A stretch of DNA of 64,000 nt from Neorhodopirellula pilleata. GTDB taxonomy: Bacteria > Planctomycetota > Planctomycetia > Pirellulales > Pirellulaceae. Position 1 is the stretch's first letter. Every line of letters begins with the position of its first letter. The notes under the pieces were generated by a model. That model did no database searches and was not told where the DNA came from. It saw only the letters and a list, made by a program, of their open reading frames with translations. The DNA lies in NCBI RefSeq assembly GCF_007859915.1, contig NZ_SJPM01000002.1, positions 871,919 to 935,918 of the forward strand, read 5' to 3'. A program made the position numbers and the translations under genes. This document shows, one piece after another, positions 8,788 through 18,468 of the stretch.

Positions 8788-11700
8788 CCTCGTTTCAGCA
8801 TCGCGATGAGTTCTTCATTGCTAAGCTTGCCCGCCGCAGTGGTTCCTTCCATGATACCGGCGACGAGGTCGCGTTTGCTTTCGTGCAGCGCCAAGATTTC
8901 TTCTTCGATCGTCCCGCGGGCGATGATCCGGTACACCATGACCGGTTTGTCTTGACCGATCCGGTGGGCGCGGTCGGTGGCCTGGTCTTCGACGGCCGGA
9001 TTCCACCACGGGTCCATGTGAATCACATAGTCTGCGGCAGTCAGGTTCAAACCGGTGCCGCCTGCTTTGAGTGAAATTAGGAATACGTCGGCGGCCCCAT
9101 TCTGGAACGCATCGACGCGTTCTTGTCTTGCTTTGGCGGGCGTCGAGCCATCGAGATACTCGTACGTGAATCCCTTGGCCTCGAGTTCGGCGCGGATCAA
9201 TCCTAAGTGCTCGGTGAATTGGCTGAAGATCAACGCCCGGTGGCCTTCCTCTTTGAGCCCCGTCATCGTTTCGATCAACTGCTGTAACTTAGCCGACTCG
9301 CCTTTGAAATTCCGATTCACGAGCGCCGCGTTGCAACTGATCTGTCTCAATCGCGTTAACATGGCCAGAATCCGAAATCGTTGGTCTTGGGTCGTCGTGA
9401 TCGCTTCGACCTCTTCGATTTCGCCGATCGCTTGCAGTCGAATTTTTTCGTATTCGGCCCGCTCGGAGTCGGACAAGTCGACGTACAAATTCATCTCCGT
9501 ACGCGGCGGAAGATCCTTCAGCACTTCGGATTTCTTGCGACGCAACACGAACGGCTTGAGGCGCTCTGCTAAACTCTCTCGCGCGATTTGACTGTCCTTG
9601 AGTTCGATCGGGGCGGCGAACCGTTTCCGGAACGATTCCCAACCCCCGAACACGCCCGGCGACACGACGTGGAATAGGCTCCACAACTCGCCGAGATGGT
9701 TTTCGACCGGCGTTCCGGTTAACGCCACCTTCCATTTCGCCGGGATGTCGGCAATCGCGCGAGAGGTCTTGCTGCGACTGTTCTTGATCGCTTGGGCTTC
9801 GTCGAGGACTAGCGTTCCCCACTCCACGCTCGATAGTTCTTGCTCGTCACGCAATGCCAGTCCATAACTGCAAACAACGAGATCGCCAGGCCCGACGGTT
9901 GATAGAAATTCCTTGCGGTCGGTTTCGCGGTACAGATGAACGTTCAATTCCGGCGCGAATCGATTGGCTTCGCGGACCCAATTGAAACCGACACTCGTTG
10001 GCGCAATCACCAACGTCGGGCCTTCGTCTTTGCGGTCCAGAACGACGGCGAGGGTCTGCAACGTTTTTCCCAAACCCATGTCATCGGCCAAGACGCCGCC
10101 GACGCCCCATTCGGCGAGTCGTCGCAGCCACTGGAAACCTTCGATTTGGTAATCACGCAACGTCGCGTCGAGACTGTCGGGGACTTTTGGTACGAGTTTC
10201 TCCGCCCGCGCCAATCGTTTCAAACAATCTTGCCACGCCTTGGTCGCTTTAAGTTGGATCTCGCCGTCGGCCATGATGTCTCGCATCGCCGGTGCGGAGG
10301 TCGCGTCGAGCTTCAAGGTCTTGCGATCGCTGTGGGTGGCGTCACGGATGCTCCGCAGCCGACGCCGCAACTTCTCGCTGATGCGAGCCCATTGACCGTC
10401 CTTCAAGCGAACGAAGTCGCCGTGAATGCGTTCGGCATCGTCACCGGACAAGTTCTCTAACAAATCATTCAATTCGATTTGCTTTCCCCCAACTTCGCAC
10501 TGCCCGGTGACGCCGAACCAATCGCGTTTCTTTTGGACTTCGACACGCACGTTGTTACTGGAGATGCTGCCGAGCACCGAGACCGGCTTTTCGCTGTTTC
10601 GATCCCACAAGATTTCTAATCGTTCGGACTCGGGGGTGTCTTCGCGATTGAAAGTTTGCAAGCGATCGATCAAATCCAATGCGTCAGTAAAATTGGAAAT
10701 GTGAGCCGCGAAATGTTCGCCGATCAGTGACTCGTGATCGGATTGTTCTTGGAAATGGAATCGCTCGGCAATCGATTCGGCATGACGTACTTCGCCGCGC
10801 AAGTTGCGACAAACCTGAATGGACTTTCCGTCTCTGGTTTCAGGGGCGAACGCCGGACCGGTCCCCGGTTTTCGCAAACGTCCGGTTGCATCGCGTACAC
10901 GCAGAGCCACATCGAGGGTGCCATCGGCGTTGCTCCGCAATAGGACCACATGGGTGACCGACGCTGGGACGCTGGGGCCGAGCAACTCTTCGGGCACCTT
11001 GACCGAAATTTGGTTTTGCAATGAGTTCAAGCGACGAGCCAGTTCCGGTCCCTGAGCTTTGGGAACCGGCCTTAGTTGACTGAGCTTAAAGATCGGTTCG
11101 GCCATGCCGGGCGAGGCGTCGATCAATCCGATCAAGTGACGTTGCATTTCCAAACGCAAGATCGGACCACGAGCATCGTGTGCCATGAATTTGTTCTGCG
11201 GAGTCGCTCGCGCGAATTCGGGATCACTGACCCGCCGAATCAAAAGATCGCGATCAAATTCTTTAACCGATTCATCGCTGCCGGCGAGATGGTTCAGAAC
11301 GCAGTAATGATCACTGACTTCGATCAACTCGAACTCCATCGAATCGCGACGGATCGTCCACGGTTCGGTATCGTTGAAAACGTTGTCCGCGCCGATCAAT
11401 CTCTCCACCGCATCGAACACGTTCAAGGTTGCTTCGGGACGATAACGGTGGTAGCTATCCGAATAACGGATGCACCCTAACACTCGAAGGTCTTGGGGCG
11501 TTTTGCGAAGGGTCGAATCTTGGGCCGCGTCCTCGAGCGTCAAGCGACGTCCCTTCGTGTACCCACCGCCGCGTTTTTTAGGTTGCTGAACGATCGGATA
11601 AAACTCGATTCGGTTGTTTTTCATCTCCAAACGCCAGGCCAAACGTTGATCAGACTGATTCGCTCGAGGGGCCAAGGTGTCGTCGTTTCCATCAACGCCG

Positions 11701-12290
11701 ACGCGTTCGAGTTTCTCGATGCATTGATCCAAATCGCCGAATAATTCTTGCACCGGGTCCGGTCGATATCGATCGTAGTTCGGCTGACCGGATGAGAATC
11801 GCCCTTGATTGATATCTTGATGAAGACTCGTCTGAGCGCCGAACAGTTGCCGCCTCAAGAAGGACAAGAACGCCGCGTTGTGGATACAGGGGCGTTCGCC
11901 ACCGGAGGTGCTGCAGGCGCAACCGGACGGCGTCGGCTCGAACGTCTGCCGCGCGAAAACCGGATAAACTCTGCCTCCATGCAAACAGGTTCCATGAATC
12001 TCGCCACTGTCGTAAATCGCGCTGACTTCACATTTGAACGATGCATCGACTGCATCGAACAATTCATCGGGGACCTGATAGAGGATCGCCTCGAACTTAC
12101 GAGCCCATTCCAATGCACGATTGGGTTTCACCGATGACGCAAGAAGTTTGAATGCCGGTGACTCGAATAAGTCGTCCTCATCGTCTTCAATCTTTTCGCG
12201 ATTGGCACGCAACTTGGCGATCGCATTCATGATCGCCAGCGATTGTTTTGGCGATCGGTTCGGTAGCGTTGGGCGTTGCTTGCGAGCCAT
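8784..12290 (-). CDS. SWIM zinc-finger SNF2-family helicase
   Basis: 1168 aa. The N-terminal region has a SWIM zinc finger (C124, C126, C135, H137). A middle region has no clear motif. The SNF2 ATPase follows, with motif I DDMGLGKT at about residue 740, motif II DEAQ at about 828, LTGTPVEN, and the C-terminal helicase lobe with GGTGLNLTAADYVIH and DRAHRIGQ. The SWIM-plus-SNF2 architecture is common in bacteria; roles in transcription recycling or DNA handling have been proposed for relatives (RapA/HepA-like) but are not shown for this class. AAGGA precedes the ATG at 12290. The stop codon TAG lies inside a T-element CTAG. It is followed on the same strand by nothing coding. Confidence 0.95.
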   Translation of the reverse strand: MARKQRPTLPNRSPKQSLAIMNAIAKLRANREKIEDDEDDLFESPAFKLLASSVKPNRALEWARKFEAILYQVPDELFDAVDASFKCEVSAIYDSGEIHGTCLHGGRVYPVFARQTFEPTPSGCACSTSGGERPCIHNAAFLSFLRRQLFGAQTSLHQDINQGRFSSGQPNYDRYRPDPVQELFGDLDQCIEKLERVGVDGNDDTLAPRANQSDQRLAWRLEMKNNRIEFYPIVQQPKKRGGGYTKGRRLTLEDAAQDSTLRKTPQDLRVLGCIRYSDSYHRYRPEATLNVFDAVERLIGADNVFNDTEPWTIRRDSMEFELIEVSDHYCVLNHLAGSDESVKEFDRDLLIRRVSDPEFARATPQNKFMAHDARGPILRLEMQRHLIGLIDASPGMAEPIFKLSQLRPVPKAQGPELARRLNSLQNQISVKVPEELLGPSVPASVTHVVLLRSNADGTLDVALRVRDATGRLRKPGTGPAFAPETRDGKSIQVCRNLRGEVRHAESIAERFHFQEQSDHESLIGEHFAAHISNFTDALDLIDRLQTFNREDTPESERLEILWDRNSEKPVSVLGSISSNNVRVEVQKKRDWFGVTGQCEVGGKQIELNDLLENLSGDDAERIHGDFVRLKDGQWARISEKLRRRLRSIRDATHSDRKTLKLDATSAPAMRDIMADGEIQLKATKAWQDCLKRLARAEKLVPKVPDSLDATLRDYQIEGFQWLRRLAEWGVGGVLADDMGLGKTLQTLAVVLDRKDEGPTLVIAPTSVGFNWVREANRFAPELNVHLYRETDRKEFLSTVGPGDLVVCSYGLALRDEQELSSVEWGTLVLDEAQAIKNSRSKTSRAIADIPAKWKVALTGTPVENHLGELWSLFHVVSPGVFGGWESFRKRFAAPIELKDSQIARESLAERLKPFVLRRKKSEVLKDLPPRTEMNLYVDLSDSERAEYEKIRLQAIGEIEEVEAITTTQDQRFRILAMLTRLRQISCNAALVNRNFKGESAKLQQLIETMTGLKEEGHRALIFSQFTEHLGLIRAELEAKGFTYEYLDGSTPAKARQERVDAFQNGAADVFLISLKAGGTGLNLTAADYVIHMDPWWNPAVEDQATDRAHRIGQDKPVMVYRIIARGTIEEEILALHESKRDLVAGIMEGTTAAGKLSNEELIAMLKRG

Positions 12291-12373
12291 GAGGGCATCC
12301 TTGCGAGAGTGGCGGTCGGATTATGCCAGAAAAGTTTACCGTCGGAGGGGTTGGACGAATACACCCTTCGCGC

Positions 12374-12940
12374 TTAAACGCCAGCGATCTCGCAAGCCTT
12401 GTAGACTACTTTCGATCGACGAAAACCGATCTTCTCGTACAATCGCAACGCTTGCGTGTTGGCCGTCGTGACTTCCAAGTTCATCTTTTCAAGTCCTGCG
12501 GCCCGAAATCCCGCCGCCGCTCTTTGCATGAGCAGCCGGCCTAATCCGCGGCCACGGTGCTCGGGAATCACGCCGAGATTCTGAATCGCGCCCCATCCGT
12601 CCTGCTCGATCCCTTGAATCGTGGCGACCGGCATGGTTCGCCCCCCCCGGCGATCCTGGTAACGGACCAGCCATGTGGCCCCGGGGACGAACGTCGTCCG
12701 TGAGGCGATTTCCCGCATCAAACGCAAACAACCGTCACGGCGGCCTAGACAAGGGAAAACGTCCGAGTCCATTTCGTGCCGAAAGCTTTGGTATTTTGCC
12801 TGGGCATGTTCGCGAATCAAGCCTTCCTCGAATCCCACCAAGGTGTAGCCGGACGAGGTCAACGCATCCCGATCCCAGTCCGCGTCAAAATCGCAGAGGG
12901 AAAGTTCCATTCGGAATCGGCGGAAATACGTCATCCCCAT
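12374..12940 (-). CDS. GNAT-family N-acetyltransferase
   Basis: 188 aa. The acetyl-CoA binding motif A is clear: NLGVIPEHRGRGLGRLLM around residues 130-147. It is followed by the typical beta-strand region LEVTTANTQALRLYEKIGF, with the family Asn and Tyr. The N-terminal half (WDRDALTSSGY to FPCLGRRDG) is divergent, so the substrate cannot be named. AAGGGGG lies about 10 bases upstream of ATG 12940. The gene is upstream of the SNF2 gene on the same strand with an 83-base gap. Confidence 0.9.
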   Translation of the reverse strand: MGMTYFRRFRMELSLCDFDADWDRDALTSSGYTLVGFEEGLIREHAQAKYQSFRHEMDSDVFPCLGRRDGCLRLMREIASRTTFVPGATWLVRYQDRRGGRTMPVATIQGIEQDGWGAIQNLGVIPEHRGRGLGRLLMQRAAAGFRAAGLEKMNLEVTTANTQALRLYEKIGFRRSKVVYKACEIAGV

Positions 12941-13092
12941 CGTCGGTCAACCCCCTTTGACGAAGCGCTAACATTCTGAACACTCATGATGAACTGCCGA
13001 ACAATCGATTGGTTTGTTCGAGTCACCTGAGTTTAACATGTTCCCCCCGCTTCTAGCGTGTCTTGGTCCGGATCGGAAACCATTTTTTGAAT

Positions 13093-14148
13093 ATGACGCC
13101 CTTTGAGTCCCTCTTTGATCGCGTCATCGTTCTGACCGGACCCACCGCATCGGGCAAATCCGAACTCGCGCTCGGCGTGGCCGAACGGTTGGCGGGCGAG
13201 AAAGGCGGTCCGACGATCGAAATCATTTCGCTCGATTCGATCGCCGTGTACCGCGGAATGGACATCGGTTCGGCCAAACCCACGTCGGACCAGAGAGAAC
13301 GCGTCATCCATCACCTGATCGATATCGTCGATCCGCACGACGAGTTTAGCGTCGCCGGCTATCTGGAGCGGGCGCATCATTGCGTCGAAACGATCCTCGC
13401 TCGCGGACACGTGCCGATGTTCGTGGGCGGCACGCCGATGTACCTCAAAGCGATCTTAAAGGGATTTCATCCCGGCCCACCCGCCGACGAATCGTTTCGG
13501 CAAGCCGTTGCTCAAGACGTCCAGCGGTATGGCGTCGACGCGTTGCGATCTCGTTTGAAACAAGTCGATCCGTTGTCGGCAAACAAAATCCATCCGACGG
13601 ACGTGCGTCGAATGACCCGGGCGTTGGAGTTTGCCAAAGCGACCGGCGTCCCGATGAGTCACTTTCAAACACACTTCCATCGCCGCCAAAAAGCGGAGGA
13701 GGGTCTCGTGTTCGCCTTGAGGACGCCGCGAGCGGTTCTGCATCAGCGAATCGAGGAACGTGTTGGTAAGATGTTTCAACAAGGACTTCTGGACGAAGCC
13801 AAGTGTCTTTGGAATGGTAACGATCCGCTCTCCAAGACCGCCCGGACCGCAGTCGGCTATCGCGAGATCTTCGACGCGATCGAAGCGGTCTCGCAAGAGT
13901 CAAACTCGACAACGTGGGACGTCGACGCGGTCGCCGAGCAAGTTTTGTTTCATACTCGACGGCTCGCACGTCGGCAGGAAACTTGGTTCCGATCGTTCTC
14001 GGAAATCCGATCGGTCGCCACGCATCAAGACGATCGGGCAAGATCGCTGGACGAACTTGCCGACGAAATTGTCGGCATTGTGCAAGCGAACTGGCCACAC
14101 ATGTTTAGCAGCATTGCCCTAAACGAACAAGCATCGCGTGAACAATAA
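13093..14148 (+). CDS. miaA: tRNA dimethylallyltransferase MiaA
   Basis: 351 aa from ATG 13093 (TTG 13063 in the same frame is possible). MiaA transfers a dimethylallyl group to N6 of A37 in tRNAs that read codons starting with U. The P-loop GPTASGKS is at residues 16-23. The DSIAVYRGMDIGSAKP stretch matches the family DSxQVYRGMDIGTAKP and keeps the catalytic Asp, and VGGTPMYLKA matches VGGTGLYLKA. The last codons, reading ASREQ and the TAA stop, are identical to the terminal sequence of an M-family palindromic element, so the native C-terminus has probably been replaced by the insertion. Convergent with the TonB receptor gene. Confidence 0.95.
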   Translation: MTPFESLFDRVIVLTGPTASGKSELALGVAERLAGEKGGPTIEIISLDSIAVYRGMDIGSAKPTSDQRERVIHHLIDIVDPHDEFSVAGYLERAHHCVETILARGHVPMFVGGTPMYLKAILKGFHPGPPADESFRQAVAQDVQRYGVDALRSRLKQVDPLSANKIHPTDVRRMTRALEFAKATGVPMSHFQTHFHRRQKAEEGLVFALRTPRAVLHQRIEERVGKMFQQGLLDEAKCLWNGNDPLSKTARTAVGYREIFDAIEAVSQESNSTTWDVDAVAEQVLFHTRRLARRQETWFRSFSEIRSVATHQDDRARSLDELADEIVGIVQANWPHMFSSIALNEQASREQ

Positions 14149-14467
14149 GCGTCATAGGCTTCCAGCCTTCTTATCTCCCACAAGTCCTCATGTATTGCTC
14201 CCCTGCCAGCTCGTCTGGCAGGAAGCCGAGGTTGGCAAGCTAGACACGAGCCGCAATTGCCCCAACCTTCCGATTTTCACTTGTGCTCGCCGCTTCAAGC
14301 GGCGAGCACAAGTGAAAATCGGAAGGTTGGGAGGGCGTCGTTGTCTAGCTTGCGAGCCTTATTCACCCACGAGACGAGCTCGTGGGGGTCAAAAAAGATG
14401 TGGGGTATAAAAAGGCTGGAATCCTATGCCACTTTCTCAATGCGGCAGTTAATGTTCACGCGATGCT
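14130..14467. repeat. M-family palindromic element, copy 1
   Basis: 338 bp bounded by AGCATCGCGTGAACAATAAG and its near-complement ending CACGCGATGCT. The core is a perfect 69-base palindrome at 14262-14330 (34-base arms, one central base). Outer shells form further hairpins, including CCTGCCAGCTCGTCTGGCAGG and an arm pair with GCTAGACA/TGTCTAGC. The left end contains the miaA stop codon; the right end abuts a T-type CTAG at the TonB receptor stop. A second copy with the core reversed is at 28.3-28.6 kb and a short one at 29.9 kb. Between two convergent genes it could also serve as a two-way terminator. Confidence 0.9.
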
Positions 14468-14472
14468 AAGCA

Positions 14473-16935
14473 CTAGTATTCGACCTCGACACCGATGTAC
14501 GGCGTGATGCCGGGCGACAACACGATCGTCGGTTCAAAATCGGGGTCGGGTGCGATGTTATCCTCCGCCGGTAGCCGCAGGCTGAGGTGTTCGTAGTAAT
14601 TACGATCGAACAGATTCTCGATCCCGCCGGTAAAACTCCAACGATCGTTGGGGCGATAGAATCCACGCAAATATGCCGTCGCAAATCCAGGTGTTTCGGT
14701 TTCGAGGGCCACCGGCGGCAGGGCATTGTTGACCGAACGTAACGAAGCCAAACGGTCTTGATTATCGACGATCCGCCAACCGGTTTCGAAACCCCAAGCC
14801 TGCTTGGGTGTTGTATCGCTCAGACGCATTCCGATTCGGGATTCCAAAGGAGAAATGCCGGGCAAGGGTTGCGAGATTTCACGGTCGCGTCCATCGACAT
14901 ACGCGATCGACCCGAACCATTGCCACGCGTCGGTCATGTCGGCTTCGACGTAACCTTCAAAACCAGCGAGAGTGGCTTCGTCCGTGTTGACCGCTTGCAG
15001 CAATCGCGCACCGCTCGGATCACCGATCTCGTTGGCGGCGTAGGTGTTGTAGTCCAATACCCAAGCGTGAAATGCACTCAAGCGGGTGCGAATGTTTTCG
15101 TACGATCCGTCAAACCGAACGTCGATTTGATATGCACGCTCCTTGTCCAGATCCGGATTCCCGTTAACGCGGCTGAACCCGCTCTGAATCACAGCCAAGA
15201 ACAACCCGTCGCTGTAACGATCTGTTAAGTCCGGCAATCGTTCGGCATAACCAAACCCGATCCGACTGGTCCAGTTCTGCGACAATTCGAAGTCATTGTT
15301 GAAGTAGTAAGACACCAAAGTATCGTTTTGTGAAAGGTCGGCGATCAGATTCCCACCGGCATCCCGGAAGTTCGATTCAGGACGAACTTCGTCGGCGTCG
15401 GCTTCGGTGTTGGTGAACCCGACACGTGCTCCCACGGCGACGCTCCAAGGCTCGAGCAACTTGGCGGTTCCTTCGACATACAACCCGGCATCAATCAGTT
15501 CCGACTGCGGCAAGCCGGTTTGAAACAATCCGTCGGCATCATTGAATCCAAAGTCTCGGATGTCGTAACTTTCATCAATGTCTTGCCGCACGTATCGCAG
15601 GTCCGTGCCCGCACCCCACGAGTAGCGATCGTCGCCGCCGTTGGTGAGGCCGGCCCGATAACCGGTCGTCGTCAATTCACCTTCAACGTCACCGCTGAAT
15701 CGCGGGTCCGCAGCGATCGGACCGAGACCGGGATTCTGCGCCAGCGCGAAATCGACGCGATTGAGTACAGGGAAGTCATCGCGGCGTTTTCCACCTAGAT
15801 CCGTATCGCCCCGAAAGTCCGTATTGGAGATCCATCCGTCGAGTCGGAAACCGATGCCGGTTCGATCATTATCGTAGATGAAACTGTGTGAGAGACCGTA
15901 GTGTTTCAGACTATCGACGTCAAAGAACTGACCGGCGTATTCGGTCTCACCTTGGTCGAGCAAACTGAACTTGGTTTCCATCTTGAGGTGGTCACCGAGA
16001 TCACGACCGTAGGCGGAAAACAAATTGAAAGCGTCGTAACTCGAGGGAATATCCAAGCCGTTGCCCGCTTCATAATCGCTCCCGCGACGATAGCCGACGT
16101 TGGCGTAATAACCACCGACGTCGCCCCCACCCATCAACGTGGCCGTGTTATAAGTTTGACCGCCGTTGGGACGAACGTGCGTTCCCAAACGCAGGTGGTT
16201 CTCTAGTTGGTCGTAACGGGGCGTCGGCAGTGTATCCACGTTGATGAATGAAAAACCACTACCGTATCGTAGACCATACGGACCGCTGATCACTTGGCTC
16301 GATCCGATCAGTGATTGGTCGACCTTGGTCAGCAATGCGTCCAAGTCAGGACGCACGGGGGTCATATAGGATCCGTCCATCATCGTGTAAATTTGGCCGC
16401 CGTGATAACCTCGAATGCGAGGTTCCATCGCGATCGGGCTGCGTCGTTGCGTTTTCACCGTCGGCGCGACGGCCACCTCGGCGAGCGTTTCGGCCACGTC
16501 CGGTTGCGAAGTCAGCGCGAATGTACTCGCCGGGATGACGTTGACCGGTGCGGTCGCGCTGACGCCGGTATCAACCCGCTGAGTCACCGCTTCGTTCACC
16601 TGAACTTGCGCGGGTGTTGAAAGGTCCGTCTCCGCTACCTGGGGAAGTGCCGCTTGACGAAATTTCCCTATGTCCGAGGGATCAAAAGTGCGTCGAATAC
16701 GAACCCCCGTTTCGCGCAGCGAAGACAGCGGATCCCGTTGCGTCGGAACGTCAGGGGGCTGAATCACTTCGTTGGAAGTCTCTTCGGCCTGAATCAGCTT
16801 GATCGTGCCTTGAACGTCGCTATCGATCGCTTCGGCGTAACGCAGGAAATCGAATCGCGGTTCGTCCGCTGACCCGATCATCGGCCCTAGCGTTAAGAAC
16901 CCGATGGTCCCCATTAAAGTTCTACGATTGAACAT
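14473..16935 (-). CDS. TonB-dependent outer-membrane receptor
   Basis: 820 aa. A short signal-like N-terminus (GTIGFLTLGPMIGSA) precedes a ~100-residue unassigned region and a plug-like region with RIRGYHGGQIYTMMDGSYM and SGPYGLRYGSGFSFINVDT. A long beta-barrel follows with many alternating aromatic strands. The C-terminal half keeps the signature SRIGFGYAERLPDLTDRYSD and the end GIENLFDRNYYEHLS. The family imports siderophores, cobalamin, sugars or metals; no substrate can be read here. A GGGGGGA sequence lies about 10 bases before ATG 16935. The upstream region shows no recognisable riboswitch or Fur box. The stop codon TAG lies in a CTAG that abuts an M element. Confidence 0.93.
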   Translation of the reverse strand: MFNRRTLMGTIGFLTLGPMIGSADEPRFDFLRYAEAIDSDVQGTIKLIQAEETSNEVIQPPDVPTQRDPLSSLRETGVRIRRTFDPSDIGKFRQAALPQVAETDLSTPAQVQVNEAVTQRVDTGVSATAPVNVIPASTFALTSQPDVAETLAEVAVAPTVKTQRRSPIAMEPRIRGYHGGQIYTMMDGSYMTPVRPDLDALLTKVDQSLIGSSQVISGPYGLRYGSGFSFINVDTLPTPRYDQLENHLRLGTHVRPNGGQTYNTATLMGGGDVGGYYANVGYRRGSDYEAGNGLDIPSSYDAFNLFSAYGRDLGDHLKMETKFSLLDQGETEYAGQFFDVDSLKHYGLSHSFIYDNDRTGIGFRLDGWISNTDFRGDTDLGGKRRDDFPVLNRVDFALAQNPGLGPIAADPRFSGDVEGELTTTGYRAGLTNGGDDRYSWGAGTDLRYVRQDIDESYDIRDFGFNDADGLFQTGLPQSELIDAGLYVEGTAKLLEPWSVAVGARVGFTNTEADADEVRPESNFRDAGGNLIADLSQNDTLVSYYFNNDFELSQNWTSRIGFGYAERLPDLTDRYSDGLFLAVIQSGFSRVNGNPDLDKERAYQIDVRFDGSYENIRTRLSAFHAWVLDYNTYAANEIGDPSGARLLQAVNTDEATLAGFEGYVEADMTDAWQWFGSIAYVDGRDREISQPLPGISPLESRIGMRLSDTTPKQAWGFETGWRIVDNQDRLASLRSVNNALPPVALETETPGFATAYLRGFYRPNDRWSFTGGIENLFDRNYYEHLSLRLPAEDNIAPDPDFEPTIVLSPGITPYIGVEVEY

Positions 16936-17268
16936 CTACTTGGTCCCCCCAGACCCGAGCGGTCCGACCTCTGGCCGGACTTCTCGCCTAACCCGCATAC
17001 CTGCGGGGTATCCAATAATGAAAAAACGGGACGTATCTCCCGCCCCCCTGATGCATCGACTCTGTGGGCTCTGACGATTACTCCAATTCTCGAGGTTAAA
17101 TCGCATTTCCGTATCAGACCGCGCATTTGGAAAGATGCGTCGACTTTGCGGGCAATGAACGGGGAGCTAACTCCAAATGCGATCGTTTTTACGGTTGCGT
17201 TACCAAAACGGAAATCGCTACAAGCAACTCTTGAACCCATTCAGAGATCTTGTTCAGGAATCGATCGG

Positions 17269-18468
17269 ATGACCACTGTCAGCTCAATCTCCGCTTTCCA
17301 CGTCGATGCCGCCTCGCTTAACGTCTCGCAGTTGCTCGAATTGACCGGCGGGGAACTGAAACCATTGGTCGATCGCAAGAATCAATTGTTGTCGCCATCG
17401 CGTCAGGATGATCTGGTTTTCACCGGTGCCGCCCCACCCCTGGAAGCCGTCCGGGGCGACATCACGATGATCGATCAAGCCAAAAACTCAGCCGCGGCGC
17501 AGGCATCCGATGCAACCGTCTTGCTGACGCCGGTCGCCTTGACGGCGGAAAACTTGCAAGGCAAAGGCCCCGCCTGGCAAATCGTCGTCGAGGATCCACA
17601 TGCCGCGTTCACGGCGGTCATCTGGCATTTTCGCCCGCCGATGGACAGCGATGTTCCCGGAGCAGGCGTTCATTCGACCGCTCAAATCCACCCTTCCGCA
17701 CAAATTAGTTCCGCAGCGTCGATCGGCGCGGCCGTGACGATCGGACCGGGGTGCAAGATTCATGCGGGAGTGTCGATCGCCGCCGGTTGTACCGTCGGTG
17801 CCAACTGCACCCTGTTTCCCAACGTCACCATGTACTCCTATTGTCGGATCGGCGATCGCGTCGTCATCCATGCCGGTTCGGTCATTGGTGCCCACGGTTT
17901 CGGCTATCGCCAAGAAGGCGGTCGCCACGTCCCCACCTCCCAACTCGGTTACGTCGAAATCGAAAATGACGTGGAGATCGGTGCGTCGGTAACGATCGAC
18001 CGCGGCACCTACGGGGCGACGTTGATCGGTGAAGGCACCAAGATCGATAACCAGGTCATGATCGCTCACAACTGTCGCATCGGCCGGCATAATCTCCTGT
18101 GCAGCCAGGTCGGCATTGCGGGAAGCTGCTCGACGGGCGATTACGTCATTCTAGCAGGCCAAGTCGGGTTGAAAGACCACGTTCATTTGGCCGACGGCGC
18201 GATCGTGGCTGCTCAATCGGGCGTCATGGAAGACCTTTCCGCAGGCGTTTATTTGGGCTCACCGGCGACGTCACAACGCGAACAGATGCAAATCATCGCC
18301 GTGCAGCGACGTTTGCCGGAACTTCGCCGCGAAGTCAAGCGACTCAACCGCCAAGTCGAGGAACTCACCGCCCAATTGCAACCGGGATCGAGTTCCGCGT
18401 CCGCCAACGAATCGGTCAAGGCGACGCGTGATGGGGATGCCTCCAGTCAATCTTGCAAAGCGGCATGA
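17269..18468 (+). CDS. lpxD: UDP-3-O-acylglucosamine N-acyltransferase LpxD
   Basis: 399 aa from ATG 17269, with AGGA about 9 bases upstream. LpxD adds the N-linked hydroxyacyl chain in the third step of lipid A synthesis. The N-terminal uridine-binding domain is followed by a left-handed beta helix of hexapeptide repeats (IHPSAQISSAASIGAAVTIG and on). The catalytic His is in DNQVMIAHN, and VEIGASVTIDRGTYGATLIG matches the family. A C-terminal helical extension follows (RRLPELRREVKRLNRQVEEL), then a Ser-rich tail. Its stop overlaps the lpxI start (ATGA), so the two form one operon. This indicates a lipid A-bearing outer membrane. Confidence 0.95.
   Translation: MTTVSSISAFHVDAASLNVSQLLELTGGELKPLVDRKNQLLSPSRQDDLVFTGAAPPLEAVRGDITMIDQAKNSAAAQASDATVLLTPVALTAENLQGKGPAWQIVVEDPHAAFTAVIWHFRPPMDSDVPGAGVHSTAQIHPSAQISSAASIGAAVTIGPGCKIHAGVSIAAGCTVGANCTLFPNVTMYSYCRIGDRVVIHAGSVIGAHGFGYRQEGGRHVPTSQLGYVEIENDVEIGASVTIDRGTYGATLIGEGTKIDNQVMIAHNCRIGRHNLLCSQVGIAGSCSTGDYVILAGQVGLKDHVHLADGAIVAAQSGVMEDLSAGVYLGSPATSQREQMQIIAVQRRLPELRREVKRLNRQVEELTAQLQPGSSSASANESVKATRDGDASSQSCKAA

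Noticed and set aside
16936-17145. Cobalamin riboswitch or Fur box upstream of the TonB receptor
   Set aside because: Only a short CCCGCA/TGCGGG hairpin is visible; no conserved riboswitch core and no iron-box palindrome was found.
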